From Vibrio rhizosphaerae (GTDB lineage Bacteria > Pseudomonadota > Gammaproteobacteria > Enterobacterales > Vibrionaceae): a stretch of 64,000 nucleotides of DNA. This document shows positions 28,276 to 39,100 of this stretch, piece after piece (the stretch's first letter is position 1; every line of letters begins with the position of its first letter). The notes below the pieces were generated by a model. The model was not told where the DNA came from and did no database searches. It saw only the letters and a list, made by a program, of their open reading frames with translations. The position numbers and the translations under genes were made by a program. The stretch spans positions 2,604,001 to 2,668,000 of the forward strand of contig NZ_AP024903.1 in assembly GCF_024347095.1 (NCBI RefSeq), read 5' to 3'.

Positions 28276-29478
28276 ATGACACCTGATATTTTATCTGTCC
28301 GCCAACAGTTTCCGTCGTTACACGATGGTTCTTATGTCTATCTGGACAGTGCCGCAACCACACAAAAACCGCAATGCGTGATTGATCGACTAGCGCACTA
28401 CTACCAGTATCAGAATGCGAATGTTCACCGTGGCAGCCACCATCTCACCGCCGAAGCGACACAAGTATTCGAGCAGGCGCGTGCCGAAGTGTCTTGTTTT
28501 ATCGGCGCAGCCTCTGAGCAAGAAGTGATTTGGACGAGGGGCGCAACAGAATCTCTGAATCTGATCGCACAAAGTTGGGGGCGCGCCAACCTGACCACCG
28601 GTGATGAGATACTGGTAAGTGAAACCGAACATCACGCCAATATTGTGCCGTGGCAATTAGTAGCGGCGCAAACCGGTGCAAAGGTTGTCAAAATCCCGAT
28701 GACGACACAAGGTGAATTTGGCTGGGACGCTTATACACAATTGCTCAATGCTAAAACCAAACTGGTCGCTGTCGCTCAGATGACGAATGTCACCGGAACC
28801 CGGTTACCACTGGCAGACATTATTCCGCTGGCGCATCAGGCCGGTGCTTTGGTTGTGGTGGACGGCGCACAAGGTATCGTTCATGACACCGTGAATCTGG
28901 TGGAAATGGATGCCGATTTTTATGTGTTCTCCGGGCATAAACTGTATGCGCCGACCGGTATCGGTGTGCTCTATGGCAAGAAGCACCTGTTGAATGCGAT
29001 GCCCCCTTGGCAAGGCGGCGGTAAAATGGTCGAGAAGGTATCATTTGAGCAGACCACGTTTACCGGATTACCCGGAAAGTTTGAAGCAGGCACCCCCAAT
29101 ATCGCCGGTGCAATTACATTGGCTGAAGCAATGCGTTGGTATCAGTCTTTTCTCCCCGAAGACAGAGAACAGCACCTGCACCGATTACAACAGTTGGCCT
29201 ATCAGGGGTTAAGTCAATATCAAGATGTCCGGGTGATTGGATACCAGCCAAACAGCAGTATTATTAGTTTTGTCGTTGACGGCGTCCACCATCAGGATGT
29301 GGCAACGCTTTTAGATCAACAAGGCATCGTTGTCAGAGCGGGTCATCACTGCGCCCATCCATGTATGGATGCGTTTGGTATTCAGGGTACCATCCGCCTG
29401 TCTTTCGGGCTCTATAATACGGCAGAGGATGTCAAAAAATTTATAGCCGCGCTGGACAAGAGCCTGAGCTTTTTCTAA
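28276..29478 (+). CDS. csdA: Cysteine desulfurase CsdA (SufS-type)
   Basis: CsdA is a pyridoxal-phosphate enzyme that removes sulfur from cysteine or cysteine sulfinate and hands it to CsdE. The PLP lysine sits in VFSGHKLYAPTGIGVLYG near residue 226, DGAQGIVHDTVNL near 197 holds the PLP-ring contact, and the active-site cysteine is in RAGHHCAHPCMDAFG near 358. Its length (400) matches E. coli CsdA. The partner genes csdE and tcdA lie next to it on the other strand, an opposed rather than operon arrangement. Confidence 0.93.
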   Translation: MTPDILSVRQQFPSLHDGSYVYLDSAATTQKPQCVIDRLAHYYQYQNANVHRGSHHLTAEATQVFEQARAEVSCFIGAASEQEVIWTRGATESLNLIAQSWGRANLTTGDEILVSETEHHANIVPWQLVAAQTGAKVVKIPMTTQGEFGWDAYTQLLNAKTKLVAVAQMTNVTGTRLPLADIIPLAHQAGALVVVDGAQGIVHDTVNLVEMDADFYVFSGHKLYAPTGIGVLYGKKHLLNAMPPWQGGGKMVEKVSFEQTTFTGLPGKFEAGTPNIAGAITLAEAMRWYQSFLPEDREQHLHRLQQLAYQGLSQYQDVRVIGYQPNSSIISFVVDGVHHQDVATLLDQQGIVVRAGHHCAHPCMDAFGIQGTIRLSFGLYNTAEDVKKFIAALDKSLSFF

Positions 29479-29518
29479 CAAGACAGGCACATGTCAGCGG
29501 GGGATTGGCGTTATATTT

Positions 29519-29953
29519 TTAATCGTGTTGGCTCAGGGTCTGAATTTGTTGCACAATCGCACGCAGTCCGTTCCCCCGCGACGGACTGAGATGACTCAAC
29601 AATCCTAACCGGGAAAAATAGTCTTCAATAGGGAAAGCCGTGATCTCATCGCGTGTTTTCCCTTGATAGGCTGCCATCACAATCGCAATCAATCCGCGGA
29701 CAATTCTGGCATCGGAGTCTGCACAAAAGAACCACTGATCCTGCTCCGATTCAGCCACCAGCCAGACCTGACTCTCGCAGCCAGAAACCTGAACCCGCTC
29801 GGATTTCAAATCCTCCGGCATCACCGGTAACTGTTTTCCCCACTGAATCACCTGACGATACTTATCTTCCCAGCCATGCAGATTTTCCATCACCTGCAGA
29901 ACATCGTCAGCGGTGATTTCGCAGCCAAATGGCGACAGCGGTAAATGAGACAT
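29519..29953 (-). CDS. csdE: Sulfur acceptor CsdE (SufE family)
   Basis: CsdE accepts persulfide sulfur from CsdA and stimulates it. The 144-residue protein has the SufE fold, the acceptor cysteine in VQVSGCESQVWLV near residue 60 and FSRLGLLSHLSPSRGNGLRA near the C terminus. Three consecutive ATG codons (29953, 29956, 29959) are possible; AGGGG fits the innermost one best. It follows tcdA closely, with 17 bp between the tcdA stop and this start. Confidence 0.92.
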   Translation of the reverse strand: MSHLPLSPFGCEITADDVLQVMENLHGWEDKYRQVIQWGKQLPVMPEDLKSERVQVSGCESQVWLVAESEQDQWFFCADSDARIVRGLIAIVMAAYQGKTRDEITAFPIEDYFSRLGLLSHLSPSRGNGLRAIVQQIQTLSQHD

Positions 29954-29970
29954 CATCATTCCCCTTGGTA

Positions 29971-30780
29971 TTACGATTGATATTTGCGGATTAATTTTTC
30001 GACAATCTTTGCGGCAGCGACAAATCCGAAGCTTGCCGTGACCATCGTGGCGGCACCAAATCCGGTAGCACAATCCATCCGTTTGGGTCCTTCGGCCGTC
30101 GATTTCATCGCACAAACCGAGCCGTCAGCCTGCGGATATTTGAGTTGTTCTGTCGAAAAGACACACTCAATGCCAAACTTGCGGGCCGGATTTTTCGGGA
30201 AATGATAATCCCGCCGGAGACGATCCTTGAGTTTCTTTGCCAGCGGATCCTGAATGGTACGGGTCAAATCCGCCACCTGAATCTGGGTCGGATCGACTTG
30301 CCCGCCAGCTCCGCCAACGGTAATGACTTTGATTTTATTGCGCCGGCAATAGGCTAATAACGCCGCTTTCGCTTTCAGACTATCGATAGCGTCCAGCACG
30401 TAATCAAATTCTGCTTTCAGATATTCATGCTGATTCTCAGGCGAGATGAAATCATCAATCAAATTGACGCGACACTCGGGATTGATCAATCGGATGCGCT
30501 CGGCCATCACTTCTATTTTGCTTTGACCGACTGTCCCCTGCATCGCATGGATCTGACGATTGACATTGGTCACGCACACATCATCCATATCGATTAAGGT
30601 CAGTTCACCGATGCCGGTTCTTGCCAAGGCTTCAGCCCCCCATGATCCCACACCACCCAGACCAATGACACACACATGTGCCGCCCGGAGAATCTCAACC
30701 GCATCATGACCATAAAGACGGCGGGTTCCGCCAAAACGCTGGTTGTAATCATCTGAAGCCGGCGTCTCTAATTCACGCAT
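29971..30780 (-). CDS. tcdA: tRNA threonylcarbamoyladenosine dehydratase TcdA (CsdL)
   Basis: TcdA is an E1-like enzyme that cyclises t6A to ct6A at position 37 of ANN-decoding tRNAs, receiving sulfur transfer support from CsdA-CsdE. The 269-residue protein shows the adenylating motif CVIGLGGVGSWGAEALARTG near residue 37, LIDMDDVCVTNVNRQ near 62, and VLDAIDSLKAK near 124. ATG at 30780 has GGGGA six bases upstream; the TTG at 30810 lacks one. Linkage to csdE supports the name over generic ThiF. Confidence 0.93.
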   Translation of the reverse strand: MRELETPASDDYNQRFGGTRRLYGHDAVEILRAAHVCVIGLGGVGSWGAEALARTGIGELTLIDMDDVCVTNVNRQIHAMQGTVGQSKIEVMAERIRLINPECRVNLIDDFISPENQHEYLKAEFDYVLDAIDSLKAKAALLAYCRRNKIKVITVGGAGGQVDPTQIQVADLTRTIQDPLAKKLKDRLRRDYHFPKNPARKFGIECVFSTEQLKYPQADGSVCAMKSTAEGPKRMDCATGFGAATMVTASFGFVAAAKIVEKLIRKYQS

Positions 30781-30820
30781 CACATTCCCCAAAGTCAAAA
30801 CTGATTGCAAGAGTATCTTG

Positions 30821-30852
30821 AAAAAGAAAGAGTGCGATTTATACGCACTCTT
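30821..30852 (-). terminator. Rho-independent terminator after mltA
   Basis: On the minus strand AAGAGTGCG pairs with CGCACTCTT around a seven-base loop and is followed by TCTTTTTC. It lies between the mltA stop and the tcdA start, so these two genes are probably separate transcripts. Confidence 0.75.
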
Positions 30853-30882
30853 GCTGCAAAAGTCTAGAACACCATCGATAAA

Positions 30883-31986
30883 CTATTCTAACTTTTCCGG
30901 CGGTAAAGCCCATGGTGCCTGTGTCGGGGAATTTTCTAACCCCAATTTCCAGACCCGACCAAAATGACGATAATGCCCGGCGGCGATCCCGGCTCGTTCG
31001 CCCATACCATGATAGAGATCGAGATGATTATCTTTTACCGCACCGCCCGTATCGAGCACGATTAACAATCTCAACTCGTGTGTCCCGCTCCAGCTACCAT
31101 CCGCATTGAGTAACGGCACTTCCGCCAAAATTGGGGTGCCCATCGGAAAAATCCGCCGATCACCGGCAACCGACGCCATGGGGAGCAATTGAATACCAGC
31201 AGAACCGGTCACCGGGGCCGCAGATCTTGGCTCAAAAAACACATAGGACGGATTCTGTTCCAGTAACGTTTTTACCTGATCTTCAGGATGTGTCATCACC
31301 CAGTGCTTAATCGCTTTTAACGACATTTTTTCCCGGGGAATCTCTCCCTGATCGATCAGCACTTTGCCGATACTGATATAAGCTTTGTTGTTTTTGCCCG
31401 CGTAGGCAAAATACTCCAGAGAATCGTCATCCCCAAAATGGACAAATCCACTGCCCTGAACTTCCATAATGAACGGATCAATCTGGTTTGCTGAATAGCC
31501 CAGTTCCAAACCTTGTCCGGTGAGCGCACCTGCATAAATCTGCGCCCGGGTCGGGCAGTCGGCCTCACAGTTCGGCATGGCATACAGCGGATAACGAAAT
31601 ACCTCATCCGGTGTATGACGCAGTTCAATCACAGGTGAAAAATAACCGGTAAATAATACATTCCCCTGTTGATCGCCACCTTGAAGCTGAGCCGCCTGAA
31701 TGCCGTACTGTTGCAGTTCTGCCGGGTCACCGCTTTGTTGGATCCACTCTTTGAGATGTTGATAAAGCGGCTGATAAAGCATCGCTAGTGACGGAGAGTT
31801 TTGCACAACCAAATCACTCTGGAGCGGAAATTCGGTAAAGTCCCGCGGTGCATTCGATACAATGTTCGCCGTGCGATTGAGATCATCCGGCAATGTTCCG
31901 TCAAGATACTGCTGAGCACGATCGGTCGGGTGCACACACCCATTGAGTATTACAGACGCCAGCATCAAGCCCAATATTTTTTTCAC
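30883..31986 (-). CDS. mltA: Membrane-bound lytic transglycosylase A
   Basis: MltA is an outer-membrane lipoprotein that cleaves peptidoglycan between MurNAc and GlcNAc, giving anhydro-muropeptides that AmpG can reimport. A short signal with lipobox LNGC places the lipid cysteine near residue 16 after the GTG start at 31986. FTGYFSPVIELRHT near 107, FIMEVQGSGFVHFGD near 172 and the 3D-domain block VLDTGGAVKDNHLDLYHG near 330 (catalytic Asp) are clear. The start is uncertain, since a TTG at 32016 is also in frame; only the GTG gives a compact signal peptide. Confidence 0.92.
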   Translation of the reverse strand: MKKILGLMLASVILNGCVHPTDRAQQYLDGTLPDDLNRTANIVSNAPRDFTEFPLQSDLVVQNSPSLAMLYQPLYQHLKEWIQQSGDPAELQQYGIQAAQLQGGDQQGNVLFTGYFSPVIELRHTPDEVFRYPLYAMPNCEADCPTRAQIYAGALTGQGLELGYSANQIDPFIMEVQGSGFVHFGDDDSLEYFAYAGKNNKAYISIGKVLIDQGEIPREKMSLKAIKHWVMTHPEDQVKTLLEQNPSYVFFEPRSAAPVTGSAGIQLLPMASVAGDRRIFPMGTPILAEVPLLNADGSWSGTHELRLLIVLDTGGAVKDNHLDLYHGMGERAGIAAGHYRHFGRVWKLGLENSPTQAPWALPPEKLE

Positions 31987-32134
31987 AGTTCGTTTTCCAT
32001 CATTTACGGTTGGCAAAGCATGACAAATTGATTCATCATCTGCAATCTGCAGGACGGATATTTAAACGAAATTTATCAACTTCTGACGTGCAGAGCATCA
32101 TGGATGAAAAAGCAATAAAAAACACTTGCTCAAG

Positions 32135-32152
32135 ACTGAATAAAAAGTCATT
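32135..32152 (+). promoter_or_regulatory. Possible ArgR box before argA
   Basis: ACTGAATAAAAAGTCATT resembles the ARG box core TGAAT-N4-ATTCA with one mismatch, 33 bp before argA. A second box, usual for strong repression, was not seen. Confidence 0.35.
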
Positions 32153-32184
32153 ATTTCAACATAAATAAACATGGATATTTTACT

Positions 32185-33528
32185 GTGAAAAACAGAAGTA
32201 CTGCACTGGTTAAAGGCTTTCGCCAATCAACACCATACGTGAATGCGCACCGTGGGAAGACAATGGTCATCATGCTCGGCGGTGAAGCGGTCGCGGACAA
32301 AAATTTCACCAATATCATCAGTGATATTGCCCTGCTTCACAGTCTGGGGGTAAAACTGGTCGTGGTGCATGGCGCTCGTCCGCAAATCAATCAGATTTTG
32401 CAGGAACAAGCCTGTGCAACCCCTTACTACAAGGGCATCCGGATCACCAATGAAAAGGCTTTACCTCTGGTCATGCAGGCCGCAGGTCAGCTCCAGCTTT
32501 CCATTACCGGCAAACTCTCTTTAAGCCTGAATAATACCCCGATGGCGGGAAACCAGCTCAATATTGTCAGTGGTAACTTTGTCATTGCCCAACCTTTAGG
32601 AATTGATGATGGGATTGATTACTGTCATAGCGGCCGGGTGCGCCGGATTAATATCGATGGCATCAACCGGGCATTGGAACAGGGTTCTATTGTCCTGCTC
32701 GGTCCAATCGCCAGTTCGGTGACCGGAGAGTGCTTCAACCTGCTGTCGGAAGAAGTCGCGACACAAGTGGCCATTCGTCTCAAAGCCGACAAACTGATCG
32801 GATTTTGTTCCGAACAAGGCATTATTGATGAACACGGCAATGCGATTGCCGAGCTGTTCCCGGCCGATGTCGAGGTACTGTTAAACCGGATGGAACCCGA
32901 TCCCGAAGACGAAGAGCAGCAGGATAATCATACCGGCAGAGTGCGTTTCCTCAGAGCGGCGATTTCAGCCTGTCGTGCAGGGGTGCCACGCAGCCACTTG
33001 GTCAGCTACAAAGAAGATGGGGCGTTAATTCAGGAATTGTTCTCTTTTGATGGGATCGGGACTCAGGTCGTCATGGCCAGTTCAGAACAGATTCGTCAGG
33101 CGACCATCGACGATATTGGCGGTATTTTCGATTTAATCCAGCCGCTGGAAGAAAAAGGGATTTTGGTCCGTCGTTCGAGAGAACAACTGGAGCAAGAAAT
33201 TCATCGCTTCACAATCATCGACCGCGATGGCCTGATCATTGGCTGTGCCGCGCTCTATCCCTATGTCGAAGAAAGTATGGCCGAAATGGCATGTGTCGCG
33301 ATTCATAATGAATACCGGGATAGTAACCGTGGGCTGATGCTGCTGAACCATATGAAAGGTCAGGCGAAAAACATGGGCATCAAATCGATGTTCGTGCTGA
33401 CAACACATAGTCTACACTGGTTCAGAGAACAGGGATTTGTCGAAATGGATGTGAGTTCACTGCCGGCGATCAAACAAAACCTTTATAACTACCAGCGCCG
33501 CTCTAAAGTGTTGAGTCTCGAGCTATAA
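32185..33528 (+). CDS. argA: N-acetylglutamate synthase
   Basis: ArgA acetylates glutamate, the first step of arginine synthesis, and is feedback-inhibited by arginine. The 447-residue protein has an N-terminal amino-acid-kinase fold (residues about 20-290; MLGGEAV near 31, [11 protein letters not shown] near 60, ITGKLSL near 112) and a C-terminal acetyltransferase domain (about 300-447; [21 protein letters not shown] near 371, quoted in part, binds acetyl-CoA). Translation starts at a GTG at 32185 with only a weak ribosome-binding site. A one-mismatch ARG-box-like site lies just upstream. Confidence 0.95.
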   Translation: MKNRSTALVKGFRQSTPYVNAHRGKTMVIMLGGEAVADKNFTNIISDIALLHSLGVKLVVVHGARPQINQILQEQACATPYYKGIRITNEKALPLVMQAAGQLQLSITGKLSLSLNNTPMAGNQLNIVSGNFVIAQPLGIDDGIDYCHSGRVRRINIDGINRALEQGSIVLLGPIASSVTGECFNLLSEEVATQVAIRLKADKLIGFCSEQGIIDEHGNAIAELFPADVEVLLNRMEPDPEDEEQQDNHTGRVRFLRAAISACRAGVPRSHLVSYKEDGALIQELFSFDGIGTQVVMASSEQIRQATIDDIGGIFDLIQPLEEKGILVRRSREQLEQEIHRFTIIDRDGLIIGCAALYPYVEESMAEMACVAIHNEYRDSNRGLMLLNHMKGQAKNMGIKSMFVLTTHSLHWFREQGFVEMDVSSLPAIKQNLYNYQRRSKVLSLEL

Positions 33529-33658
33529 CGAAGGTCAACCGGTCAGCATTTGGATAACCACTTGATATCACTGACTGATGACCAGACGCCGTTTAACTCA
33601 AGCTACCAGTCGTCGCAAAGATTTTAATTGCAATGAAACTGAACAAATAACAAACAGC

Positions 33659-33686
33659 TTTACTCTATTTTCAAATTGTGTAAAAT
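33659..33686 (+). promoter_or_regulatory. Promoter-like pair before the 61-residue ORF
   Basis: TTTACT (33659-33664) and TAAAAT (33681-33686) are separated by 16 bases. Start would be near 33693, leaving a leader of about 110 bases. It is an AT-rich guess only. Confidence 0.3.
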
Positions 33687-33804
33687 TCCCCCGATCAATT
33701 GAGGAATGTGATTTTTTGCAACACAGGTCACAGTATTTACTCAAAATAAAAAATAGTGCAAGGATGCTTTTAGTCACTAAATTAGTCATTAAGAGCACAA
33801 AAAT

Positions 33805-33990
33805 ATGAAAACGGTTATTTGTAATTCACTCCAGAGCTTCTGGGACATGGGAGACCATCAGTTTTTAGAAGGTCATAACGTCCATTGTGTTTTCCCGATG
33901 AGTGAGCAAGTGAAGCGCTTTATTCTGGAATGTCAGTCTCGCTATAAAATTCGCACCATCACATTTACATCGATCTCGTTAAGCCGATAA
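33805..33990 (+). CDS. Small protein of unknown function, 61 residues
   Basis: A short ORF in the gap between argA and recD, read on the plus strand. It has a balanced composition (QSFWDMGDHQFLEGHNVHCV, then ECQSRYKIRTITFTS) that looks like a folded protein rather than random translation. No signal peptide, membrane span or known motif is visible. The start ATG has AAGAG ten bases upstream, and a promoter-like pair sits about 120 bp before it. A 10-bp inverted repeat follows. I do not recognise a family with certainty; it may be a conserved Vibrio hypothetical. Confidence 0.5.
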   Translation: MKTVICNSLQSFWDMGDHQFLEGHNVHCVFPMSEQVKRFILECQSRYKIRTITFTSISLSR

Positions 33991-34008
33991 GTGATCTCAC
34001 AGATTTGC

Positions 34009-34039
34009 AGGCTAATTCCGGCTTTTCCAGAATTAGCCT
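34009..34039. repeat. Inverted repeat between the small ORF and recD
   Basis: AGGCTAATTC (34009-34018) and GAATTAGCCT (34030-34039) form a perfect 10-bp stem around 11 bases. It sits between convergent genes and may act as a shared terminator, though no T-run follows directly. Confidence 0.45.
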
Positions 34040-34046
34040 AAGCATA

Positions 34047-36131
34047 TCAATCTGCCATTTTTTCTCTCAATCCACTGACACGCTGTGTTTTTATCCTGAC
34101 CGCAGCCTGCAAGATTTTAGGGGAAGTAAACAACGCCAACTGCTTTCTCGCCCGGGTAATTCCGGTGTAAACCAATTCACGGGTTAACAGCGGAGTGTGA
34201 TCCGGTGGTAACAGCAGCAAGGTAAAATCAAATTCACTGCCTTGTGACTTATGGATCGTCATGGCATAAGCGGTTTCATGCTGAGGAATCCGACTCGGTA
34301 AAAATCCGCGGACGTGGCCGTCAAATTGCTCAAAATAGACCTTCAGCCGATCATCCTGAGGATCACGCATACAGATACCAATATCACCATTATATAGCTC
34401 AAGATGGTGATCGTTACGGGTGATCATTACCGGCCGCCCTTCATACCAAGCCTCATCACGGTTACGAATCAGTTGATGACGACTTAAAGCTCGCTCAACT
34501 CTCTGATTGACGCCGGTGACACCAAAATCCCCCTCCCGAATTGCACACAGTAATCGACAACGATGAAATAACCGCAGCACGTAAGCCGCTTTTTTCTCGG
34601 GAGAAATCCCTTCAGTGACTGCCGATTGATCAGCAATCGCACGCAAATAGTGAGCGTACTCTGCCACCAGTATCTGCAACATTTGCTGGTAACTGTCACT
34701 GTCCAATGCATGAATTTGTACATCGGTGTAATTGTGTTGAGTCACCTGCATGAGCTGGGATACATCTCCTGAATTCACAGCCTTGGCCAGTTGTCCAATT
34801 CCGGAGCGCGCATGGAAACGGTAACTTTTTTGCAGCAGACACAAACTATCCGCCAGCGCAGGAACCTCTTGATGCGGGTTCTGAGGCTCAAACTGGTATC
34901 CCGTCAGTCGAGACAGCTGCATCATTTGACTCCGGCTATATCCCTGAGTCTGAAATGCACAAATATCGCCTAATACAGCACCCGCCTCAACAGAGGCTAA
35001 CTGATCCTTATCTCCCAACAGCACCAACCGGGCATGATCCGGTAAAGCTGTCAGCAATTTATACATCATCGGTAAATCAATCATGGATGCCTCATCCACC
35101 ACCAACAGATCGACGTGCAGCGGATTATGCTGATGATGACGAAATTCCGCACTATTCGGAATCGCCCCTAATAATCGGTGCAATGTACTTGCCTGAGTCG
35201 GGATTTGGTCTTTCACTTCAGCAGGAATGGACAGGCGTTCTACCGCCTGTCCGATAGATTCGGTCAATCGGGCTGCCGCCTTTCCGGTCGGCGCGACCAG
35301 CTTGATTTCCAGTTTTTGCTGCAACGAATGATTCTGACTCACCAGTGCCGCCAGCAACCGGGCAACCGTGGTTGTCTTTCCGGTGCCCGGCCCACCGGAA
35401 ATCACCGCGAAACGACGACTCAATGCAATCGCAGCCGCAACTTTCTGCCAATTCAGACATACCGATTCCGGTACCAGCACATCCAGCTTCTCGAGTGCTG
35501 AATCGTCTGATGCCTGCTGTAACAATTGATCAATCGACGACCAGTCCAATGCGGATTCCTGTACCACATCCAGAAATTCACAGACCAGACGCTGCCGCGC
35601 TCCCACTGACGACGCCGACTGTAAAGCCTGAAATAATGCGTCATAGGGCCGGGGAAATAATTGATTTAACGTTCGGGCTAAATATTCAGTTTGCGTCGTA
35701 TCGATCGACACGGGAGATGACAGTGTCTGCAAGCGCAACGCCAGCTGATGTTCATAAAACCAATAACGCTGGAGATAAAGCCGTTTACCATCAAAAATCA
35801 GTGGCAGATAACTGCCCGGCGTCCCGATCAGCGGACAACGCGCAATCACAGCCAGCCAATCGAGGGATTCAACACATTCTCTGACTGCATGCAACTCAGC
35901 GACCGTATGGCCGAATAATAATTGCGAAAGTGCCACTTGCCCATCATCATCCACCAGCGGGACACAGATGTGTCCCCGACCCAGTTCATAACTGACCAGT
36001 GCCGCTAACCAAGCCACCGCATCCTGATCTTGCGAACACTGGTGAGCAATAAAACGGGCAAATTGTTGATCCAGCGGACGAATCACGCGTTTCTCAGTAA
36101 ACGATGCCAGAGACTGAGCCAGTTGTGTCAT
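34047..36131 (-). CDS. recD: Exodeoxyribonuclease V subunit RecD
   Basis: RecD is the fast 5'-3' helicase of RecBCD, which processes double-strand ends for recombination. The 694-residue protein is longer than the E. coli subunit (608). Helicase motif I AVISGGPGTGKTTTVARLL is near residue 240, motif II LLVVDEASMIDLPMMYKLL near 345, motif III VLLGDKDQLASVEAGAVLGD near 370 (in part), and motifs V/VI HKSQGSEFDFTLLLLP and VYTGITRARKQL near the C terminus. It overlaps recB by four bases. Confidence 0.96.
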   Translation of the reverse strand: MTQLAQSLASFTEKRVIRPLDQQFARFIAHQCSQDQDAVAWLAALVSYELGRGHICVPLVDDDGQVALSQLLFGHTVAELHAVRECVESLDWLAVIARCPLIGTPGSYLPLIFDGKRLYLQRYWFYEHQLALRLQTLSSPVSIDTTQTEYLARTLNQLFPRPYDALFQALQSASSVGARQRLVCEFLDVVQESALDWSSIDQLLQQASDDSALEKLDVLVPESVCLNWQKVAAAIALSRRFAVISGGPGTGKTTTVARLLAALVSQNHSLQQKLEIKLVAPTGKAAARLTESIGQAVERLSIPAEVKDQIPTQASTLHRLLGAIPNSAEFRHHQHNPLHVDLLVVDEASMIDLPMMYKLLTALPDHARLVLLGDKDQLASVEAGAVLGDICAFQTQGYSRSQMMQLSRLTGYQFEPQNPHQEVPALADSLCLLQKSYRFHARSGIGQLAKAVNSGDVSQLMQVTQHNYTDVQIHALDSDSYQQMLQILVAEYAHYLRAIADQSAVTEGISPEKKAAYVLRLFHRCRLLCAIREGDFGVTGVNQRVERALSRHQLIRNRDEAWYEGRPVMITRNDHHLELYNGDIGICMRDPQDDRLKVYFEQFDGHVRGFLPSRIPQHETAYAMTIHKSQGSEFDFTLLLLPPDHTPLLTRELVYTGITRARKQLALFTSPKILQAAVRIKTQRVSGLREKMAD

Positions 36132-39100
36132 AGGTCGAGCTCCATCTGTCCTGTCTGCGTTACACGCATATTGTCATCTTCTCCGGCAAAAAAATGGTCT
36201 AATGCAGTAATCAGTTCAAACGTCGGACGATGAGCAAATACTCCCGACGAAGTCTGTCCGTCGATACCGCGCAAAAACAGATAATACACCCCACCAAAAT
36301 GCTGCTCATAGTGATAGTCTGTCAGACGACTCGCTAAAAAACGGTGCAAAGCCAATGTGTATATTTGATACTGAAAATCATAGCGATGTTCAACCATCGC
36401 AGCGTTGAGACGAGATGAATGGTAATCTTCAACCTGATTGCCAAGATGGTTTGATTTCCAGTCCAGCACGTAATATCGTCCCTGATATTCGAATACCAGA
36501 TCGATAAACCCTTTCAGCATCCCTTCGACCTGCGCAAAATTCAACTCACCGGCTTGAGCAGACAAAGCATCATATCGTTTCAGAATCCGGTTTAACCGCG
36601 GTGAACGTAATTGGTCGACAGGCAACAGAAACTCCATTTCAACCAACCGCTGCTGTTGCGGAATCTGATCTAAGCGCAATTTTTTACCATCTAATGGCGT
36701 CTCTAATACATGGATAAGCATCTGCTGTAAGACCGGTAGCCAAGATTCATCAATCGCCGCCGAATCCATCAACGTCTGAAGCACTGCCGTATTTGCAGCA
36801 CTGTCCGGCGCGTCGGTAAATTCAATTTGCTCAAGCACACTGTGCAAAAATGTTCCTGCGGTTGCGCCTTTCGGAAAAGTGAAAATGGTCTGTTCTTGCG
36901 GGTCGAACCGATGTTCGTCCACTTCTCCGGCTGAATCGAGATCGAATCCCGGAACTTCCTGAGTGGCATCAAGAAATGCATGATGCCCGGACTGCTTGAC
37001 CAGATTGGAATAACTGGTCATGCGCCAGGCTCGCTCAATCGGGTGCTGTTTCTGTTGTGCCGTCAACGTTTGTTGCGCTGCATCAACCCGGGGTAAAGGT
37101 GACTCTGGCCGTTGCGGAGGCACATCAATCACCGTGTGTCCGTCCGGATCACATTGCGATGTAATGCCCAGCCTCAGTAATCCGGCATCACCGGGTTCGC
37201 CCTGCTGTAACAAATAACCGATTGCCGATAAATGTGCGCTGCTTGCTCCCTTCCCCGAACGCCCTTTCAATGGGGCGATCCCCACATAACAACCGTACAC
37301 CGAGCGTGTTAAAGCGACATACAACAAGCGCAGGTCTTCAGCCAGTCGCTCTCTTTCCGCCTTCGCCACTGCGGCTTCTGTCCGGGTAATATCCAAAATA
37401 ATCCGGTCCTGTTTCTCGTCGTAGTAACGCGCTTCTTTAGCCTCACGAAAGCTCATCACAAACGGCAGGAAAACCAGATCATATTCGAGACCTTTAGACT
37501 TATGGATGGTCACAATTTGCACCAGATTTTTCTCTGACTCCAAGCGCTGGACTGACGTTTCCGGGTGGCTCCCCTGCGCCACGTCGATCATCGATTGCGT
37601 CAGCCAGCGCAACAAACCATGATCGCTTTCGATTTCAGTCCCTGCTTGCTGCAATAACTCACCGATGTGCAAATAATCCGTCAACAGTCGCTCTCCCCCT
37701 TTCTGCGCCAGCCAACGCTCGGCAAGATGGCGCTGATAGAGAACGGCCCGCAACATCGGCAGAATGCCCCGCTCTGACCAGATCGTACGATACTGGCGAA
37801 ACTCCTGAACCATCAGCTCCCATAGAGATTCATTACGATTTAATGCATCCAAATCCTGCACAGTCAGTCCGAACAAGGGAGAGGCTAACGCTGCCCGCAA
37901 TGGACGCTCCTGCTCCGGCGTCAACACGGCCTGTAACAACCGTTGGATATCTATCGCTATCTCACTGGCGAACACACTCTCCCGGTTAGACAAGTAGACA
38001 CTGGCAATGTCCTGACGTGCCAGCGCTTCTTTGATGAGCTGACCTTCACGTCCGGTCCGAACCAGTACGGCAATGTGTCCGGCCTGAATGCTTTTCTGTC
38101 CTTTACCGGAACAGAGAACCCCTTCGCCATCCTGCGCAGCCTGTAGAATCGTCTGGATTTGAGCTGCGGTCGCATTTGCCATAACTTGCTCGTATTCACC
38201 TTTGGTTATGACCGCATCGGGTGCAATATCCTCCGGCCACCAATAAGTCATGGCGGGTTGTACTTGCTGATACAGTTGCCACTGACGTTGTTGTGCCTCG
38301 GGAGGGGCTGTGACCTGAATAAACGGAATATCCGCATCATGGAGAAAAGGACTCTCGGATGAAGCAAACAACCGATTGACCGCATCGATCATCGCCTGCC
38401 CGGACCGCCAGTTAGTCGCCAAAGTAAAATGGGAACTGACCTGACGACGCGCTTTGATGTAGGTGAAAATATCTGCCCCGCGGAATGCATAAATCGCCTG
38501 TTTCGGGTCACCGATCATCAACAAACCACACGCAGGATGCGAGGCGTAAATGTGGCTGAAAATATGGTATTGCAGCGGATCGGTATCCTGAAACTCATCA
38601 ATCATCGCGACGGGGTATAATGTGCGAATCCGCTGCGCTAACTGACCGGTACTATCCAGATCCAAAGCGGATGAAAGCTGAGACAATAAATCATCAAACG
38701 ATAACCACTGCTGTTCAGACTTTGCTTTCGCCAATAAATGCCGACAGGTTTCAATCGCATGGGCTTTCAACGGTGCTTCAATCGAAACGGGGGTCGCAAG
38801 AAAATCATCGATGAGCTGAAATAAAGGATGTGTCGGCGGGGTCCCGGTTGGGGTTTTCTCATTCAACACTTGTTGTGAAAAACGCACCAATTGTTCGGGA
38901 ACCCAGTAACTATGCGTCTCCGTTTCAGCCCATTGGGATACTTGCTCAATCCACTGTGGCCGAGATTTTTTGGTATACACACGCTTATTGACATCGGATT
39001 GGGCAATACACGCGTCAACATCAGACTGATGCTGTCGCCACTGTGCCTTCATCTCAACGATACGTTGCAAGTTACCTTGGTGCAGTTGCTCAAGGCTGGC

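Noticed and set aside
32135..32152. Firm ArgR regulation of argA
   Set aside because: Only one imperfect box is visible, so it is listed only as a possible site.
35345..35884. 179-residue ORF antisense to recD
   Set aside because: It is a frame shadow of recD, rich in Pro/Ser and without start signals or family features.
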